Positions 1 through 11,441 of a stretch of DNA of 64,000 nucleotides are shown piece after piece. Source of the DNA: Dipylidium caninum (Eukaryota; Platyhelminthes; Cestoda; Cyclophyllidea; Dipylidiidae); the NCBI GenBank assembly GCA_017562135.1, contig QEYB01000388.1, forward strand, positions 1 to 64,000, given 5' to 3'. Below the pieces are notes generated by a model. It was not told the origin of the DNA. It saw only the letters and a list, made by a program, of their open reading frames with translations, and made no database searches. A program made the position numbers and the translations under genes. The stretch's first letter is position 1. The number at the start of each line of letters is the position of its first letter.

Positions 1-149
1 AGAAGATGAAGATAATAGCAGGAAAAAATGATAGGTATAACGGTCGCGAAAAGGATAACGAGGATAGATAATAGACCTAATAAGGTGCAACCAAGTAAAC
101 GCAACGAAGACAAATGACTACTACTGTAATACATATCGGCGATTGAGTG

Positions 150-720
150 ATGTCCTCCCACTGCCGCTCCTGCAACCCGTCCTGTAACGCTCAACCCGAA
201 AGCTTGCAATACTTTCTTTGGTTTCTGCTCTAACAGTCTTTGTGAATCGCACGGGAATTCTAGAGGCTTCTTTTCTGAGAATTCTGTCTCCCGTCGGCTC
301 TTTGGTAGTTCTTCCCTTTTTCATCCAACATTGCGTGCCACGCCACTTCTCCTCCCCTTCGTCAACGCTCTCCTTTGCCTTCCTTCCGTTTCCGTCCTTT
401 CCTCTCTTACTTTCGCTTCATCCTCCCGTCCCTGTCACCCTGGTGTCCTCTTTCGTCTCCTTGTTCGTGATTCGCACGCTCCCGTGCAACGGTACATACC
501 GATGTGGGCGGCAGCAGACTGGCTCCCTGCACGGTTGGATGCGAAATTAGAGGGACATACGACCGTGGACGGTGGAGTTGGAAGACGACGGTGAAGGTGT
601 GGGATGGAGAATGGACTTGTTCTCAACACTGATCTTCCTCCACATCCCTTGTATCCAACAATGCAATGTTTCTATCCAACCTTGTTTCGATGCACGCTAC
701 TAATGCCCTTTCAGTAGGCA
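150..720 (+). repeat. Repeat family E, copy E1 (degenerate)
   Basis: This stretch is repeated in opposite orientation at about 1915-2470 and, less completely, in the same orientation at about 3700-4160. The best conserved core is at 205-345, beginning with a run that reads tgcaatactttctttgg. In the frame that reads LQYFLWFLL in copy E3, this copy has a stop immediately after FLL, so any coding capacity is lost. No similarity to a known transposase or reverse transcriptase is visible. It is probably a small non-autonomous element or segment of one. Confidence 0.7.
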
Positions 721-1914
721 GTAGGGGTCGTAAAAATTTTTGAGCCGTATGCTTCATTCACTACTTGTGCGAAGGTGAAGCTGTTGGAGGTTCGGACGAA
801 GACAGTTCACTAGAGACTAATAAAGATAACTCTTGAGGCAATCATGTAAGGACCAACAGTGTCGTTACCTGATTAGACCCTTCTTTCTAATTTTCCAATA
901 GGAAGATTAATTATTTTCCAACTAAGCCATCGGCAACGAATTGGTTACCTCTTTTTCTGGCGTGACCGCACTCTACTCGTCTCAACCCAAACCAATGTAA
1001 TGGAGATCGCCTTTCTTGGTACTAACGTGGTTGGGCTTGTCGTGTTCTCGTCTCGTCCTCTGTCCGTCACTGATCCGTCCTTCCCAGTTCGACACAGCCG
1101 CAAAACATCTCGTTTTCCTATTGTTTCCTTGTCATACAACGCAATATCGTTCTCGACAGTTGGGCTTCTTCGACGTCGTTTTAAACAATCAACCAAATGA
1201 CGAGTTTGGCTGCTGACTCCGTGGCTTCAGTCAAAAGGGAGTAACCTTCGAGTGACAATGTAACTACACTAGCCCAATTTTTTTTCACACAAATGAGTGA
1301 ACTCCGGTAGCTTTGCAGTCAGCGACACAACTAGCATTAGCAGCCTTATAAAAGTGTCACTGAAACGGGACGTTAAAAATTTTGGGATCAAAAACAGTGT
1401 CAAATAGGCCAACGGTGCGTGCCCGAAACGGGAATGTCATGCATCCTCGACGGTGAGATCGAGCGCCTCAGAGCGGACAGACGCATCCGAGCGGGCGGCA
1501 GGCGAGATGCATCTTTCGTATTTTCCCCCAGAAGTATGATCTCAAACATGGGCGAGGAATTCGACACCACCCTGTGAACAAAAACATCCGCTACGTACTT
1601 ACATGCTTCCGTCGAACGGAAGTGAGGAAGTATTTGGTAGTTACCGAATTCTGCAGACTTAGCTCCGATCGGCTGGTAGCGTTTGGCTGATTTGGCAAGT
1701 TGACTACGGAGCCGAAGAAAAGTTGTTAGGGGAGTCATTGAAATGATTAGACATCGCCACCAGAGAAATCACCACCATAATCAAGACCAGGGCAATGGGG
1801 CCAAATTTTTCCAAGTAAAAAAGAAGGGAAGAAAGTAACTCGGTTTGTCAGCAAAAATTGCCTGGCCTAGGTGATATTTATTCACAACAAAAAATTTTCG
1901 ATTAAAAATGGCTA
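721..1914. other. Non-coding stretch between E1 and E2
   Basis: I see no supportable gene here. The longest open frame is 112 codons on the minus strand (1738-1400). It has no recognised domain, and I found neither splice context nor a homologous segment elsewhere in the window. Composition is ordinary and unlike the GC-rich repeat block that starts near 6646. Confidence 0.5.
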
Positions 1915-2520
1915 CTGAAAGGGCATTAGTAGCGTGTGTCGAAACAAGGGGGTTGATGAAACATTGCGATTGGTGGAATGACAAGGGTTTGGGGAGAAGA
2001 GTTCAGTGTTGAGACAAGGTCCATTCTCCATCCCACACTTCCACCGTCGTCTTCCAATCTCCACCGTCGACTGTCGAGTGTCTAATTTCGCATCAACGGT
2101 GCACGAGCCAGTCTGCTGCGTCGGGCCACATCGGTGATGTCACGCGGGTGCAGCGGAGAGGCGGTGGAAATCGCGAACAAGGAGAGGGAAGGAGGGGGAT
2201 CAGCGAGGGTGACAGGGGACGGGAGGAGGAAGCGGAAAGGGGTAAGAGAGGGGAAGGGACGGAAAGGGAAGGGAAGGGAAAGAGAGCGTTGACGAAGGGG
2301 GAGGAGGGAAGGTGGGGTGGGCACGCAATGTTGGATGAAGAGGGAAAAGGTCCAAGAGGACCGACGGGAGGACAGATCTCAGAAAAGGAAGCCTCTAGAA
2401 TTGCGCCGGGGCGATTGAAAGGACTGGTAGAGCAGAAACCAAAGAAAGTATTGGCAGAGCTTCGGTGAGGTTACAGGAGCGGGGTGGTGGCAGGAGCAGG
2501 AGTGGTGGAGGAGTAGGTTC
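1915..2520 (-). repeat. Repeat family E, copy E2 (inverted relative to E1)
   Basis: The reverse complement matches E1 from about 150 to 720, including the segment with gggcattagtagcgtg at both ends. On the minus strand an ATG near 2555 opens a frame starting MSNGE, as in E3, but small indels shift the frame before the conserved LQYFLWFLL segment. It lies immediately outside and partly within the left arm of the 2331-3865 inverted repeat. Confidence 0.7.
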
Positions 2521-3865
2521 ATTGCCCCATTCGCGGCGGTTTCACCGTTAGACATTTTGTATAAAAGCGGGCGATCGGTCCCAAGTGGTCCACAATCGAC
2601 TTCTTATATGGCCAATAGCTGTCATCTCCCATCTGACGTGTCACCTGCTTCTCCGCATTACAGGGTGGCGAGGTGAGAAGTGGGCTCCACTGACCACAAG
2701 ACCACGCCTCCCCACTATCGCCCACACTCAGCCTGTGGTTCTTCCACGTCGAGACGACTGCTGCGACGCAGACAACCCACCTCTCCGACTCTTCGACTCT
2801 CGGGACGACGACTCTCGACTCGCCGACATCGATTTTCGAATGCGCTCCACCCCCGCTCTTCCCCGTCCACCCCCGCTCTTCCCCGCTCTTCCCCGCTCTT
2901 CCCCGCATCCGCCTTCCACGTCCACCCGCCTCCCCACACCCCGACGCCGCCGACATGCTGATAGCGTTTGGGGTGAGGTCAACCACCGCCATCTTCTCAC
3001 CATCCGCCCGATTCAGCTTCTCCCCCCGATGCTCGCGGCGAGCAGCCTGCACATCGCGCTCACCTAGTGCTGCAACTGACCCGCCATTCACGATGAGCCG
3101 CCAACAGCTCCCGTGGACCTGGACGAGTGACGAGCGGGGGGAGGATGGTGTGGGGAGGAGCCCCACCGCCTCACTCTTAGCATCACCTTCACGCCCTGCG
3201 ACCTGCAGCCCAAGAAGTGACTTCGACGCTGTCGTCCACATGCACCCTCGTACGCCCTGGTTGAGGAGTGCTGCGTCTGCGGTGGAGTTGGAAGGCGGAT
3301 GCGGGGAAGAGCGGGGAAGAGCGGGGGTGGACGGGGAAGAGCGGGGGTGGAGCGCATTCGAAATCGATGGGTCGGCGAGTCGAGAGTCGTCGGTCGAGAG
3401 TCGAGAGTCGAGAGTGGGTGTCTGCGTCGCAGCAGTCGTCTCGACGTGAGAACCACAGGCTGATGTGGGGCGATAGTGGGGAGGCGTTGGTCTTGTGGTC
3501 TTGGGGTAAGTGGGAGCCACTTCTCTCCTCGCACCCTGTGATGCGGAGAAGCAGGTGACACGTCAGATGAGATGACAGCTGATTTGGCCATATAAGAAGT
3601 CGAGTGGACCACGTTGGACGCGATCGCCCGCTTTATACAAAATGTCTAACGGTGAACCGCCCGCGAACGGCAATGAACCTACTCCTCCACCTCCGCCTCC
3701 TGCCACACCCGCTCCTGTTAACCTCACCGAAGCTCTGCAATACTTTCTTTGGTTTCTGCTCTACCAGTCCTTTCAATCGCCCCGGCGCAATTCTAGAGGC
3801 TTCCTTTTCTGAGATCTGTCCTCCCGTCGGTCCTCTTGGACCTTTTCACTCTTCACTCGACGATC
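2331..3865. repeat. Long inverted repeat, about 590-bp arms
   Basis: The left arm (about 2331-2925) reappears as its reverse complement at about 3280-3865, with a spacer of about 354 bp. The arms share diagnostic segments, such as the tataaaagcgggcgat region at 2560 against ctttatacaaaatg at 3630. They also share a short tandem repeat of ccccgctctt (2866-2905) against its complement (3302-3355). Identity by eye is high but interrupted by small indels. The long frames on both strands here (up to 333 codons) mirror each other and come from the palindromic structure. It could be a fold-back element or two E copies joined head to head. Confidence 0.85.
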
Positions 3866-4160
3866 TGCTCACATTCCGCCCTCCCCCCCCTTTTCCATTC
3901 GTTTCCACTTCTTTCTTCTCATTCATCCATGGCATTCGGTTATCACTTTCCTGCCTTTCCCTACACACGCTTTAGTGTGCTTCTTCTTTGCACCTGCGTA
4001 ATATCCCACTTTTCCCTTAGGGCCCCGGATTAGTTCGTGAGTGTTTTCGCTCATAATGAAATATGTACATTTGGTACAGTCGTAAGCAGCAGAAGATTTA
4101 TGATGGAGATTGGGAGACGACGGTGGAAGATTGAGAATGAAGAATGCACCCCACCTCAAG
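3640..4160 (+). repeat. Repeat family E, copy E3
   Basis: Same orientation as E1. The 3724-3856 part aligns with 190-320, and the segment near 4107 (gggagacgacggtggaag) aligns with ggagttggaagacgacggtg near 570. The middle part (3870-4080) is pyrimidine-rich and has diverged from the other copies. Copy E3 also forms the outer part of the right arm of the inverted repeat. Confidence 0.65.
3642..3812 (+). CDS. Short Pro-rich reading frame inside repeat copy E3
   Basis: This is a 56-codon frame starting at the first ATG after a TATA-like ctttataca (3631). The peptide begins MSNGEPPANGNEP, has a run of prolines and alanines, then a hydrophobic segment reading LTEALQYFLWFLLYQ, and ends SRGFLF followed by TGA. 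The same frame is broken in copies E1 and E2. That makes it the most intact copy of a sequence that was once conserved or is simply younger. No family is recognised and expression is unproven. Confidence 0.25.
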   Translation: MSNGEPPANGNEPTPPPPPPATPAPVNLTEALQYFLWFLLYQSFQSPRRNSRGFLF

Positions 4161-4307
4161 GCTGTACCCTCCTCCCCTCACTTCATTGTCATTCCGCCAA
4201 TCAGATCGCCTCACCAACCTTATCTTCTCTTCGTGCGTCCTACTGAATTTGTTCTCAGTAGACATGTGCGGTCGGAATTAGCTCGAGTGGAAGAGAGATG
4301 CCTTTCG

Positions 4308-4358
4308 GACAGACAGACAGACAGACAGACAGACAGTGAGACAGACAGAGAGACAGAC
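4308..4358. repeat. (GACA)n microsatellite
   Basis: Roughly a dozen tetranucleotide units, imperfect toward the 3' end where agag interrupts. Confidence 0.9.
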
Positions 4359-6645
4359 GGGCGAGCGGACAAACTGTCTGCCCCCTAATTTCCTCCACCC
4401 TTATTTGGGCACACTTTTCCCACTGCCGTGGTCCCGATGAGAGGGTCGACGCCACCGGTGGTGGGGTGGACTGGCGTCAGTCCCGCATCCCATTGCACAG
4501 TCGAGGTCCGCCGGTGTTCGTCGTCTTAATTGTCGACCAGACGTCTGACATGGACAGCGATCGCGAAGTCACCGTGGTGAAAGGTTACATGCTTAGCCAT
4601 AAGATCAAACGGTGTGTTTGACGGTCGACCAACTCCCTTCGTCTCTTCGCGCGTCTTTAAGCTACTTCTACGCCTCGAGTCGTTTGAAATGGCGTTTATT
4701 GGAGAGGACCAGGTTTTGACAGTAGGCGAATTGGCGTGTAAGTGGTTGGTGGCAGTGACGATGTTGCTGGTGGTTGTTGTGACGGTGACGGTAGCGTTCA
4801 AGCTTTGTCAGGACTTCACAGTGTTTGTAGGCCTAAGGCGAGTTGTTATATCGCCACCGCCTTCACTGCCTCACCTGCGGTCAGACAGAAATGGGTAACT
4901 GGCGTTGTTTCCTCCCCATTTGCCGTGCAAACACGTTGGAGCGATCAGAGTAGAAAGTAGCCTGAAGGTGGTTAGATTGTCCAATTCCCCCATCTCCGCC
5001 CTTAGTATAAACTTTCTTGCTTACAAATTTTGGGGCGAATGAAACGGATAAGATACTGAACGTGTGGCACATTGGCTTCGACATTTTCGTGAAACCCTTA
5101 TCAGTTGTGCCTTCAGCCGGCTGTTTCAATGCTATGCAATGATTTTCATAATAAATGGGTCGCTAGGTAGGTGTTTTTGAAGGCTGATATCTACGAGGTA
5201 TCTCCATGCACTATTTAAAAGATAGTGGATGGGAGATTCGAAAAGATGGAGCATATGATGAAGCATAAATTCGATGGATCCCCTTTGACCTTGGGCGGGT
5301 CATCTCATTGGTCGGTCATTGTTTCGTGATTGACTTACGCATCTTAGAGGAAACACACTTGAATGTGGAAGGTTGAGAGCCAGGCGCGTGAAACTGAGGC
5401 GACAGAAATGCCGTTAATCTTTCCAATGGGGATGCCAGTGGGTGTGATTGACCGCGGAACAAGGAAAAGTGAAATTGCAGTGGCACGGGGCACTTATCAT
5501 CAGTTTCGCCGCTATACTTCGTGGGATACAGTTAACTGCCGCGAAGAGCAAGAGAAGAGAGATAGGAAGGGGCTTGTTCACACGTAAACCTCAATATTTG
5601 GCCGTAAGGCGAGAACGCAGATCCTGGATGAACGTCCCCGGTTAGAGGCGAAGGAGGAGAGTTAACAAAATTAAGTTTATTAATGAAAAAGAAAACAGAT
5701 TAACATCACTGCTCAAACAAGCATCCACAACAGCATTGTTGGCTATTGCATTTACAATCACAACAGCAACAAATTTGGCGAAGGAGGCAAAATATGAGAA
5801 GAAGACGCTTCAAATCGTCCATGGTGATTGGCTCCGACATGTTGAAGTTGGATATGTAAAATGAACCCACTCGAGGCCTTCTCCGATGCACTGGCCATAA
5901 ACACAAAACGGCGCAGTTGTGTATGACCTCGTCGATCTGCGTCTGTATTTAGGTAAAGGGACTCTTATCGGGTCAAAGTCCACGTATAACAAAAAATCGG
6001 TATTTCACCAGCTAAAAATTTGTCATTTAAGCGTTGTATTTCGTATAGTAGGCGAGATTTAACGTCTCTATGGTCTGCTTCTCACAATTACTGGTCAGAA
6101 TAGGATTTAAAGGCCCTCAGTTCTTCTCGCACTGGTAGGCTGACAGGCAGAAAAACATTCTAACGTGCTACTTATAGGCTCATCAGTAGAGATGGTGTGG
6201 CCATTAAGAAGACAGAGGCGTGTCGGATGTTTAATTAGTCAAAAATACTAGTTTATCGCGGCTGCGTCTATTAACATTGAGGCTTTTGTGGTGGCGGTGG
6301 TAGAAGGGCGGTGGGAGAGAGAGATCGCTCCTTTCCCCAACGGTTGTGTTAGTATGTAGAGGCGTAGACGGAGAATAGCCGGATGTTTAAGGAGGAGAGA
6401 TGTTTGCATTGCGACATAAGTTAAGTACACGTTTATAAATTTCAAATCTCACTTATAAGAAGAGATGTAACAATGCAGAACCATCAGACACATAAGATAA
6501 AGGAATTACATCAACGCCACCACAATCGCCATCTTCTAACAAATCATTCCCCGGATAATCTTCCGTGATTCTCTCTTCTCCTCCGCCACTTTCAGCGATT
6601 CCTTGTGAGAGTCCGATTCTGTTTGAGGCAGCACAGTTGACTTGA
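4359..6645. other. Non-coding stretch before the repeat block
   Basis: No gene can be supported. Open frames are below 100 codons, overlap on both strands and lack recognisable motifs. Base composition becomes more AT-rich from about 5650 to 6450 and changes abruptly to GC-rich near 6640, where block R1 begins. Confidence 0.5.
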
Positions 6646-7042
6646 GTCCGTCCAAATGACCCTTCACTCGGCCCGGACTTCGTGCAGCCAAATAGCTCAG
6701 TGCACACGACTCACCGCCCAACGCCCTGCCACGGCTCTTCCAAGGCCACCACGTGGATGGCAGCCTCGAACACCGATCGCCCCTCCCCCCACGCCCCACG
6801 CCCACGCCCCACACTCGCGCGCCCTTCGCTAAGGTCTTGTGGCCATAACTTACACCTCGTCCAAAATGTCAGCCGCACGTAGCGCGTCTCACGCCAGACA
6901 GGGAGCGGACAGTTGAGAGGCGGGTGGAAGAAGGCAGTCGGCGGACTGCACATTCACCGAGTCGAGGCTGCCCTTCACGTGGTCGGACTGCACCGACCTG
7001 AGAGCGGTCAGTTCAAGTCACCTCGTCCGTCACCTCTCGCCA

Positions 7043-7091
7043 GCCACGCCACGCCACGCCACGCCACGCCACGCCACGCCACGCCACGCCA
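7043..7091. repeat. (CACGC)n tandem repeat
   Basis: About ten pentamer copies. In the inverted copy near 23930 this array is contracted to about two or three units. Confidence 0.85.
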
Positions 7092-7291
7092 TGTCAAGTC
7101 ATGTCAAGTCATGTCAAGCCACGCCATGACGAGCTGTGCCATGCCACGACAGTGCAACGGTCACGGCGGCTGCAGTGGCTTCGCATGTCAATGACCTCAA
7201 CAGCGACGATCTCACACCGATGGCAACACCGCACGCATCAACAGGAGGCGTTTGGACGAGACACAAAACCATCCTTTTACGGACAGATAAA

Positions 7292-7312
7292 TAGACAGAC
7301 AGACAGACGGAC

Positions 7313-7346
<34 letters not shown>
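7292..7346. repeat. (GACA)n followed by (GA)n
   Basis: A compound microsatellite: GACA units to 7318, then about 14 GA units. The matching array in the inverted copy is (CT)n plus (CTGT)n around 23677-23735. Confidence 0.9.
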
Positions 7347-7349
<3 letters not shown>

Positions 7350-7490
7350 ACAGACGGACATAGACACAGACAGGAGCACGGCGGTGGTCCTCTCGGATTT
7401 CCTCAGTTTCCTCAGCTTCCTCCATCATCTGGACTCGCACCGGACGCGGACCAGATCGGAGAGGATGGGGGGGAGCAGGTGCTCGTCGAA

Positions 7491-7681
7491 GTGGAGTGGA
7501 GTGGAGTGGAGTGGAGTGGAGTGGCGTGGCGTGGCGTGGCGTGGAGGAGAGCAAAGCATGGGACGAGGAGAGGAGAGGAGGAGAGGAGAGAGAGGAGAGG
7601 AGAGGAGAGGAGAGGAGAGAGAGGAGAGGAGAGGAGAGGAGAGGAGAGGAAGGGAGAGAGAGGAGAGGAGAGGAGAGGAGA
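7491..7681. repeat. (GGAGT)n, (GGCGT)n and (GGAGA)n pentamer arrays
   Basis: Three consecutive pentanucleotide arrays: GGAGT to about 7520, GGCGT to about 7543, and GGAGA from 7564 to 7681. All are purine-rich on the plus strand. Open frames in every phase arise because a 5-nt unit cycles through all three frames without making a stop. The counterpart is at 23358-23533. Confidence 0.9.
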
Positions 7682-8139
7682 AGACAGTGGTGGCGGCGAT
7701 GATGACAATGATGAAGTAACCAGTCAGACGAGGACAGTCGGCCGCACTTCAGACTGGAGGCAGTGGAGCACGGACAAAGTGACGCGGCGTGCAGCGGACA
7801 CCTCGCAGTCAGGTGGCAGTGGCCGCGTCGCATGAGGCCGTGCAGAGCGTCTGCGCGGAGTGGAGACAGTGACAGTGACTGCGTGTGTTCGATTGGGAGC
7901 GTTAGTGACAGTCGAGGGCGGTGGGCAGCGGACACGCAGACACGCAGACAGGCAGACAGGCGGACCCTCCTGGCCATCAATAATTCATCACGACTCGTCC
8001 ACCGGCTGCCAGTGTTGCTCGCAAACCTTGCGGCCAACTCAACGTCGAAGCAGCCAGCTCCGATGGCCCAACATCTCACATCCTCCGGGTGGGGCATCGA
8101 GATGTGCGGTTGCACGTGTTGTGTCGCCAAGTGACGGGA

Positions 8140-8266
8140 CGAGGCGAGGCGAGGCGAGGCGAGGCAAGACGAAAAAAGGCGAGAAAAGGAAAGAGAAGAA
8201 AAGAGAAGGAAAGAGAAGAGAAGAGAAGAGAAGAGAAGAGAAGAGAAGAAGAGCTGTGCTGTCATG

Positions 8267-8306
<40 letters not shown>
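8140..8306. repeat. (GGCGA)n, (AGAGA)-rich and (TG)17 arrays
   Basis: A compound low-complexity tract: about five GGCGA units (8140-8165), an AAGAG-rich purine run (8203-8251) and a TG dinucleotide run (about 8273-8306). The counterpart at 22737-22900 has about 12 units of the pentamer but a much shorter AAGAG run. The lengths of neighbouring arrays have therefore changed independently. Confidence 0.9.
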
Positions 8307-8310
<4 letters not shown>

Positions 8311-8628
8311 ACGTGAGACGATGTCAGGTGAGGGGGTCGAGGCCCACACGAGCAGTGGAGCACATCGCCGCATCGCCTAACGCGATCGTCATTTCTCCCA
8401 CTTCCACTCCCGCCAATCGCCGTCCTCACCACCGACCTGGGGTCTTCGAGGAGACAAGCTCATCCGCGTCGTGTTCCACGTCTCTCGCCTCTCGCCTCTC
8501 ACCTCTCGTCTCTCGCGGTCGCGGTCGCGTGATCGTCCACTCGCTGTGCCAACTCCTCCGCACCCGCACCCGCACCCGCATCCGCACAGACACCGACACC
8601 TGTGTCTGTCATGTGCGTTCAAGTGTGG

Positions 8629-8690
8629 GAGGTGGCGGTGGCGGTGGCGGTGGCGGTGGCGATGGCGATGGCGGTGGAGGTGGAGGGAGT
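8629..8690. repeat. (GGTGGC)n hexamer array
   Basis: Hexamer repeat with GATGGC variants. The inverted copy (22346-22412) is longer. Polyglycine or Arg-Trp frames over it are artefacts. Confidence 0.85.
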
Positions 8691-9917
8691 GACAAGCACC
8701 AACCACTGAAAGACGACGCCCCCCTGCGATTTGTGCACACGCCTCTTCCCCATGCTTCCTCCGTCTTTGTCAACATACTCATCTGATCCTATGTCTACTG
8801 CGAACATTTATTTTGCTTTTTCACAGAACAACCTTGACGACTTGTTATACTACTGAAAAGGTCGCGTCAAAGTAGTGGGTTGGTAGCCAAGTGAAGGGCG
8901 GCCTTCCACCTTCCTTCGTCTCGTCAACGTGTTCACAGCACCTAACCTACCTTCCTCCCTATTATGTGGACTTTTACCTCCAATTTAGTGCAAAAAATAT
9001 ATGCCGTTTAGTCCTGCAGTGTTGATTGTGTGGCCAATTTGAAATGGCGGAAATAGACGTGCACCTCAGAACTATTTGGTAGTATTTTATCTGAACAGAC
9101 GATCACGCATTTGAAGTACATACGAGAAATGTGTTGTAGATGGGAACGAAGGCTTGAAGGAGAAGTGGAGTTGGATTTGGTTGGTCACACTTTGTTTTGG
9201 TGATGTTTTCGTGGAACTTCCTCAACGATTTGGCCGACCTTCCAGTCGAAGTCGAGGCCGCCCGCGTGAATCGCGGCCATTGCCCACTCAGATCGTCGAG
9301 CACAAGACGGAGGGGGGGGGGGGGTGCAGAAGGGCCCAATGCATCGCATGCATGCACTGGGAGGAAACTCGAGCCGTGGATGCCTCATCGCATGGGGAAA
9401 TGCTTTTGGTGCGACGCATTGGGAGCAGCGATGGCGTGCGTCTGAAACGCCACGAAGTTTGCATCATTTCTGAGAAGAAGACTTATTACTGGGGGCAAGG
9501 AGAAGTGGAGAGTTGAGAAAGAAGGTTAATGGGAAGAGGCGGAAGGTGATGCGAGATGGACCGGGCGGGGCGACATCAGAAGCAGAGATTCGGGAAGAGA
9601 AGATGATGCGCTCAGTGTGGTGGGATTCTGCACTTTTGAGCGTTTTGTGAACAGCCAAACGGTCATTCGAGTCGTGTGGGTTTAAAACTCGGCAAAATGA
9701 ACGACTCCTGTAGAGGAAATCGGCCAGAAGTGGCAAATCTTCGTAAGGGAGTTCTACGATCTGCAGTGGGCTGCGTTGACGTCTCCGCCATGTAGCCCCG
9801 GCGTTACGCCCTCGCTCCACAATTTATTTCATCGTTTCATGCAGAACTCCTTCAGGGATGAAATTTTAACGTCGCTGATAATATCAGATCACACTTGATT
9901 CAATTTTTTGTTAGCAA

Positions 9918-11441
9918 AGGTCAAAAATTGTCCGAATTGTAATTATGGCACCGCTTGAATGATGCCGAAAAATCATCGACAAAATAGGAGGGAACTTGAT
10001 AAAATAAAATTATATTTTATAGCAAAAATTTTTGAATTTTGCACTCTCACCTAAAATCCACAGTTATCCCGTTGCCTTGGAAGTTCTCCCTTTGCTCTCG
10101 TCAGGCAGCCTACGCTGAAGTACTTCAAACTCCGAAATTGTTTATCCAGACAACTTGTCCATTGCTCCACGTCCATCCTGACAGCAAGGCGTCCGGGGCG
10201 CGGGGAAGTGAGGCCAGTGGAACGCAGAGACATTGGCACCGTGCAGTAACGCCCACAAAATGTACACGACTAGAGTTGGCCCATTCGGACGAAGACCTGC
10301 CTCCCATCTGAGCATTCTCGGGGACTCGGGAGGTTGTGGACGTAGTGACAAATTAGGCAGCCCTCCAACGCACAGCGACAGTCAACATGCGCAAGCCACC
10401 GCCGCCACACCGACGGTCAGGAGTGATCGGACCACCTGTCCTGACATTCCTGTGTGAACACATCCGCGTGAGGCGGTGGGCAAGTTTCTCGGGAGTCGCC
10501 TCGTCTCAGGACTGCGCGAGGCGGGGGCCCAAACTGACTGGATGAGATGGTATTTCACGTCACGCGGCGACGTTCAAATGTCCCTGCGTCACTTGGGGGA
10601 GGCGAGGGGAGGAGGGCGTCGGTCCTGCGACCGGCTGTTGGTCACCTAAGGCGGGGAGCAGTGTGAAGGCGACCTCTCTCCTCGACAGCCCAGTATCCGG
10701 GCGACTTGTGCCCTGTTCCACGTAGTCTCGCGACCCCATCACACACCGACAGCGCAGCATCATCCAGGGCGTGACAATTGGCGGCTCAACAACCGTCCCT
10801 CCCAGCTCCCATCGTTCAGCACGTTGACGCCCTAACTCAGCGATTTGGCTAACTGCGCTGACTCAAATTGTGGGACACCAGCAGGGGTGGAAGACCAACT
10901 TCGGTGACAGAGTTTTGCGAGATAAAAAGACCTCGGCTAGCCGAGCAGTATTGACGGCGTTGGTGGCGTCACTGCGACTGCTTCGACGATGCAACGAAGA
11001 GTGAGGAAGCTGGAGAGTGCAGATCGAGCCAAGGACAGATGAAGAGGAGAGGAAAGAAAGAAAAGGTGACATAAGTGTGCGGCAAGAACGTTTCCTCTTG
11101 TTGTTTTCAGATGGTTTATCGCATAACCCACTTACTTTCCTTGACCACACTTGCACAAGGCCATAAAAAGATTTTCCTCCGGTGCAGAGTGGTAGAAGGA
11201 GCCCGTGGAGACTCGACCACGGCCATTTGTAAAAATGACACTTCGACAAAGACAAGTGAAAGGGGGCGGAAGACTAATAAGAGGCGGATGAGGAGGAGTG
11301 ACGTATTATGCGCATTTACCATCGGCCATCAAAAGTGACATCCACATCAACGACTGCCAAATATTGACACACGAGACTCGAGACTCCCCTACGAGCTGCC
11401 ACAGGTCGATCTTCCTTCAGCAAGATATAGTCGAAAATTTC
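9918..11441. other. Unique segment between R1 and R2
   Basis: This 1.5-kb segment has no counterpart in the inverted copy, where a different sequence of about 1.2 kb (20109-21288) sits between R2 and R1. Part of it (9900-10040) is AT-rich. I see no gene; the open frames (up to 130 codons on the minus strand at 11255-10863) have no recognised motif. Confidence 0.55.

Larger units (their letters stand above)
6646..9917 (+). repeat. Repeat block R1, copy 1
   Basis: A 3.3-kb unit whose reverse complement is at 21289-24401. The terminal part, 9112-9917, also occurs at 56440-57247. Homology with the inverted copy starts at gtccgtccaaatgac (about 6648) and ends near 9746; the further 170 bp to 9917 match only the 56-kb copy. 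Outside tandem repeats the copies look only a few percent different. The block is packed with microsatellites: CACGC, GACA, GA, GGAGT, GGAGA, GGCGA, TG and GGTGGC. Open frames up to 419 codons in it are repeat by-products, overlapping on both strands. I see no terminal inverted repeats, target-site duplication or transposase, so it looks like a segmental duplication rather than an autonomous element. Confidence 0.9.

Noticed and set aside
2519..3520. 333-codon minus-strand frame with Pro/Ser-rich product
   Set aside because: It lies in the inverted repeat, so the mirror frame on the other arm reads the same kind of peptide. No motif, and small indels differ between arms.
6685..6720. tRNA-like tagctcagtgcac segment
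   Set aside because: It resembles a D-arm by chance. No matching acceptor stem, anticodon arm or T-arm is found at the required distances.
7043..7091. CRISPR-like regular repeats
   Set aside because: The units are contiguous pentamers without spacers, and the genome is eukaryotic.
7114..8373. 419-codon minus-strand frame
   Set aside because: It spans GA, GGAGA, GGAGT and TG arrays. Long frames exist on both strands and the frame is broken in the inverted copy.
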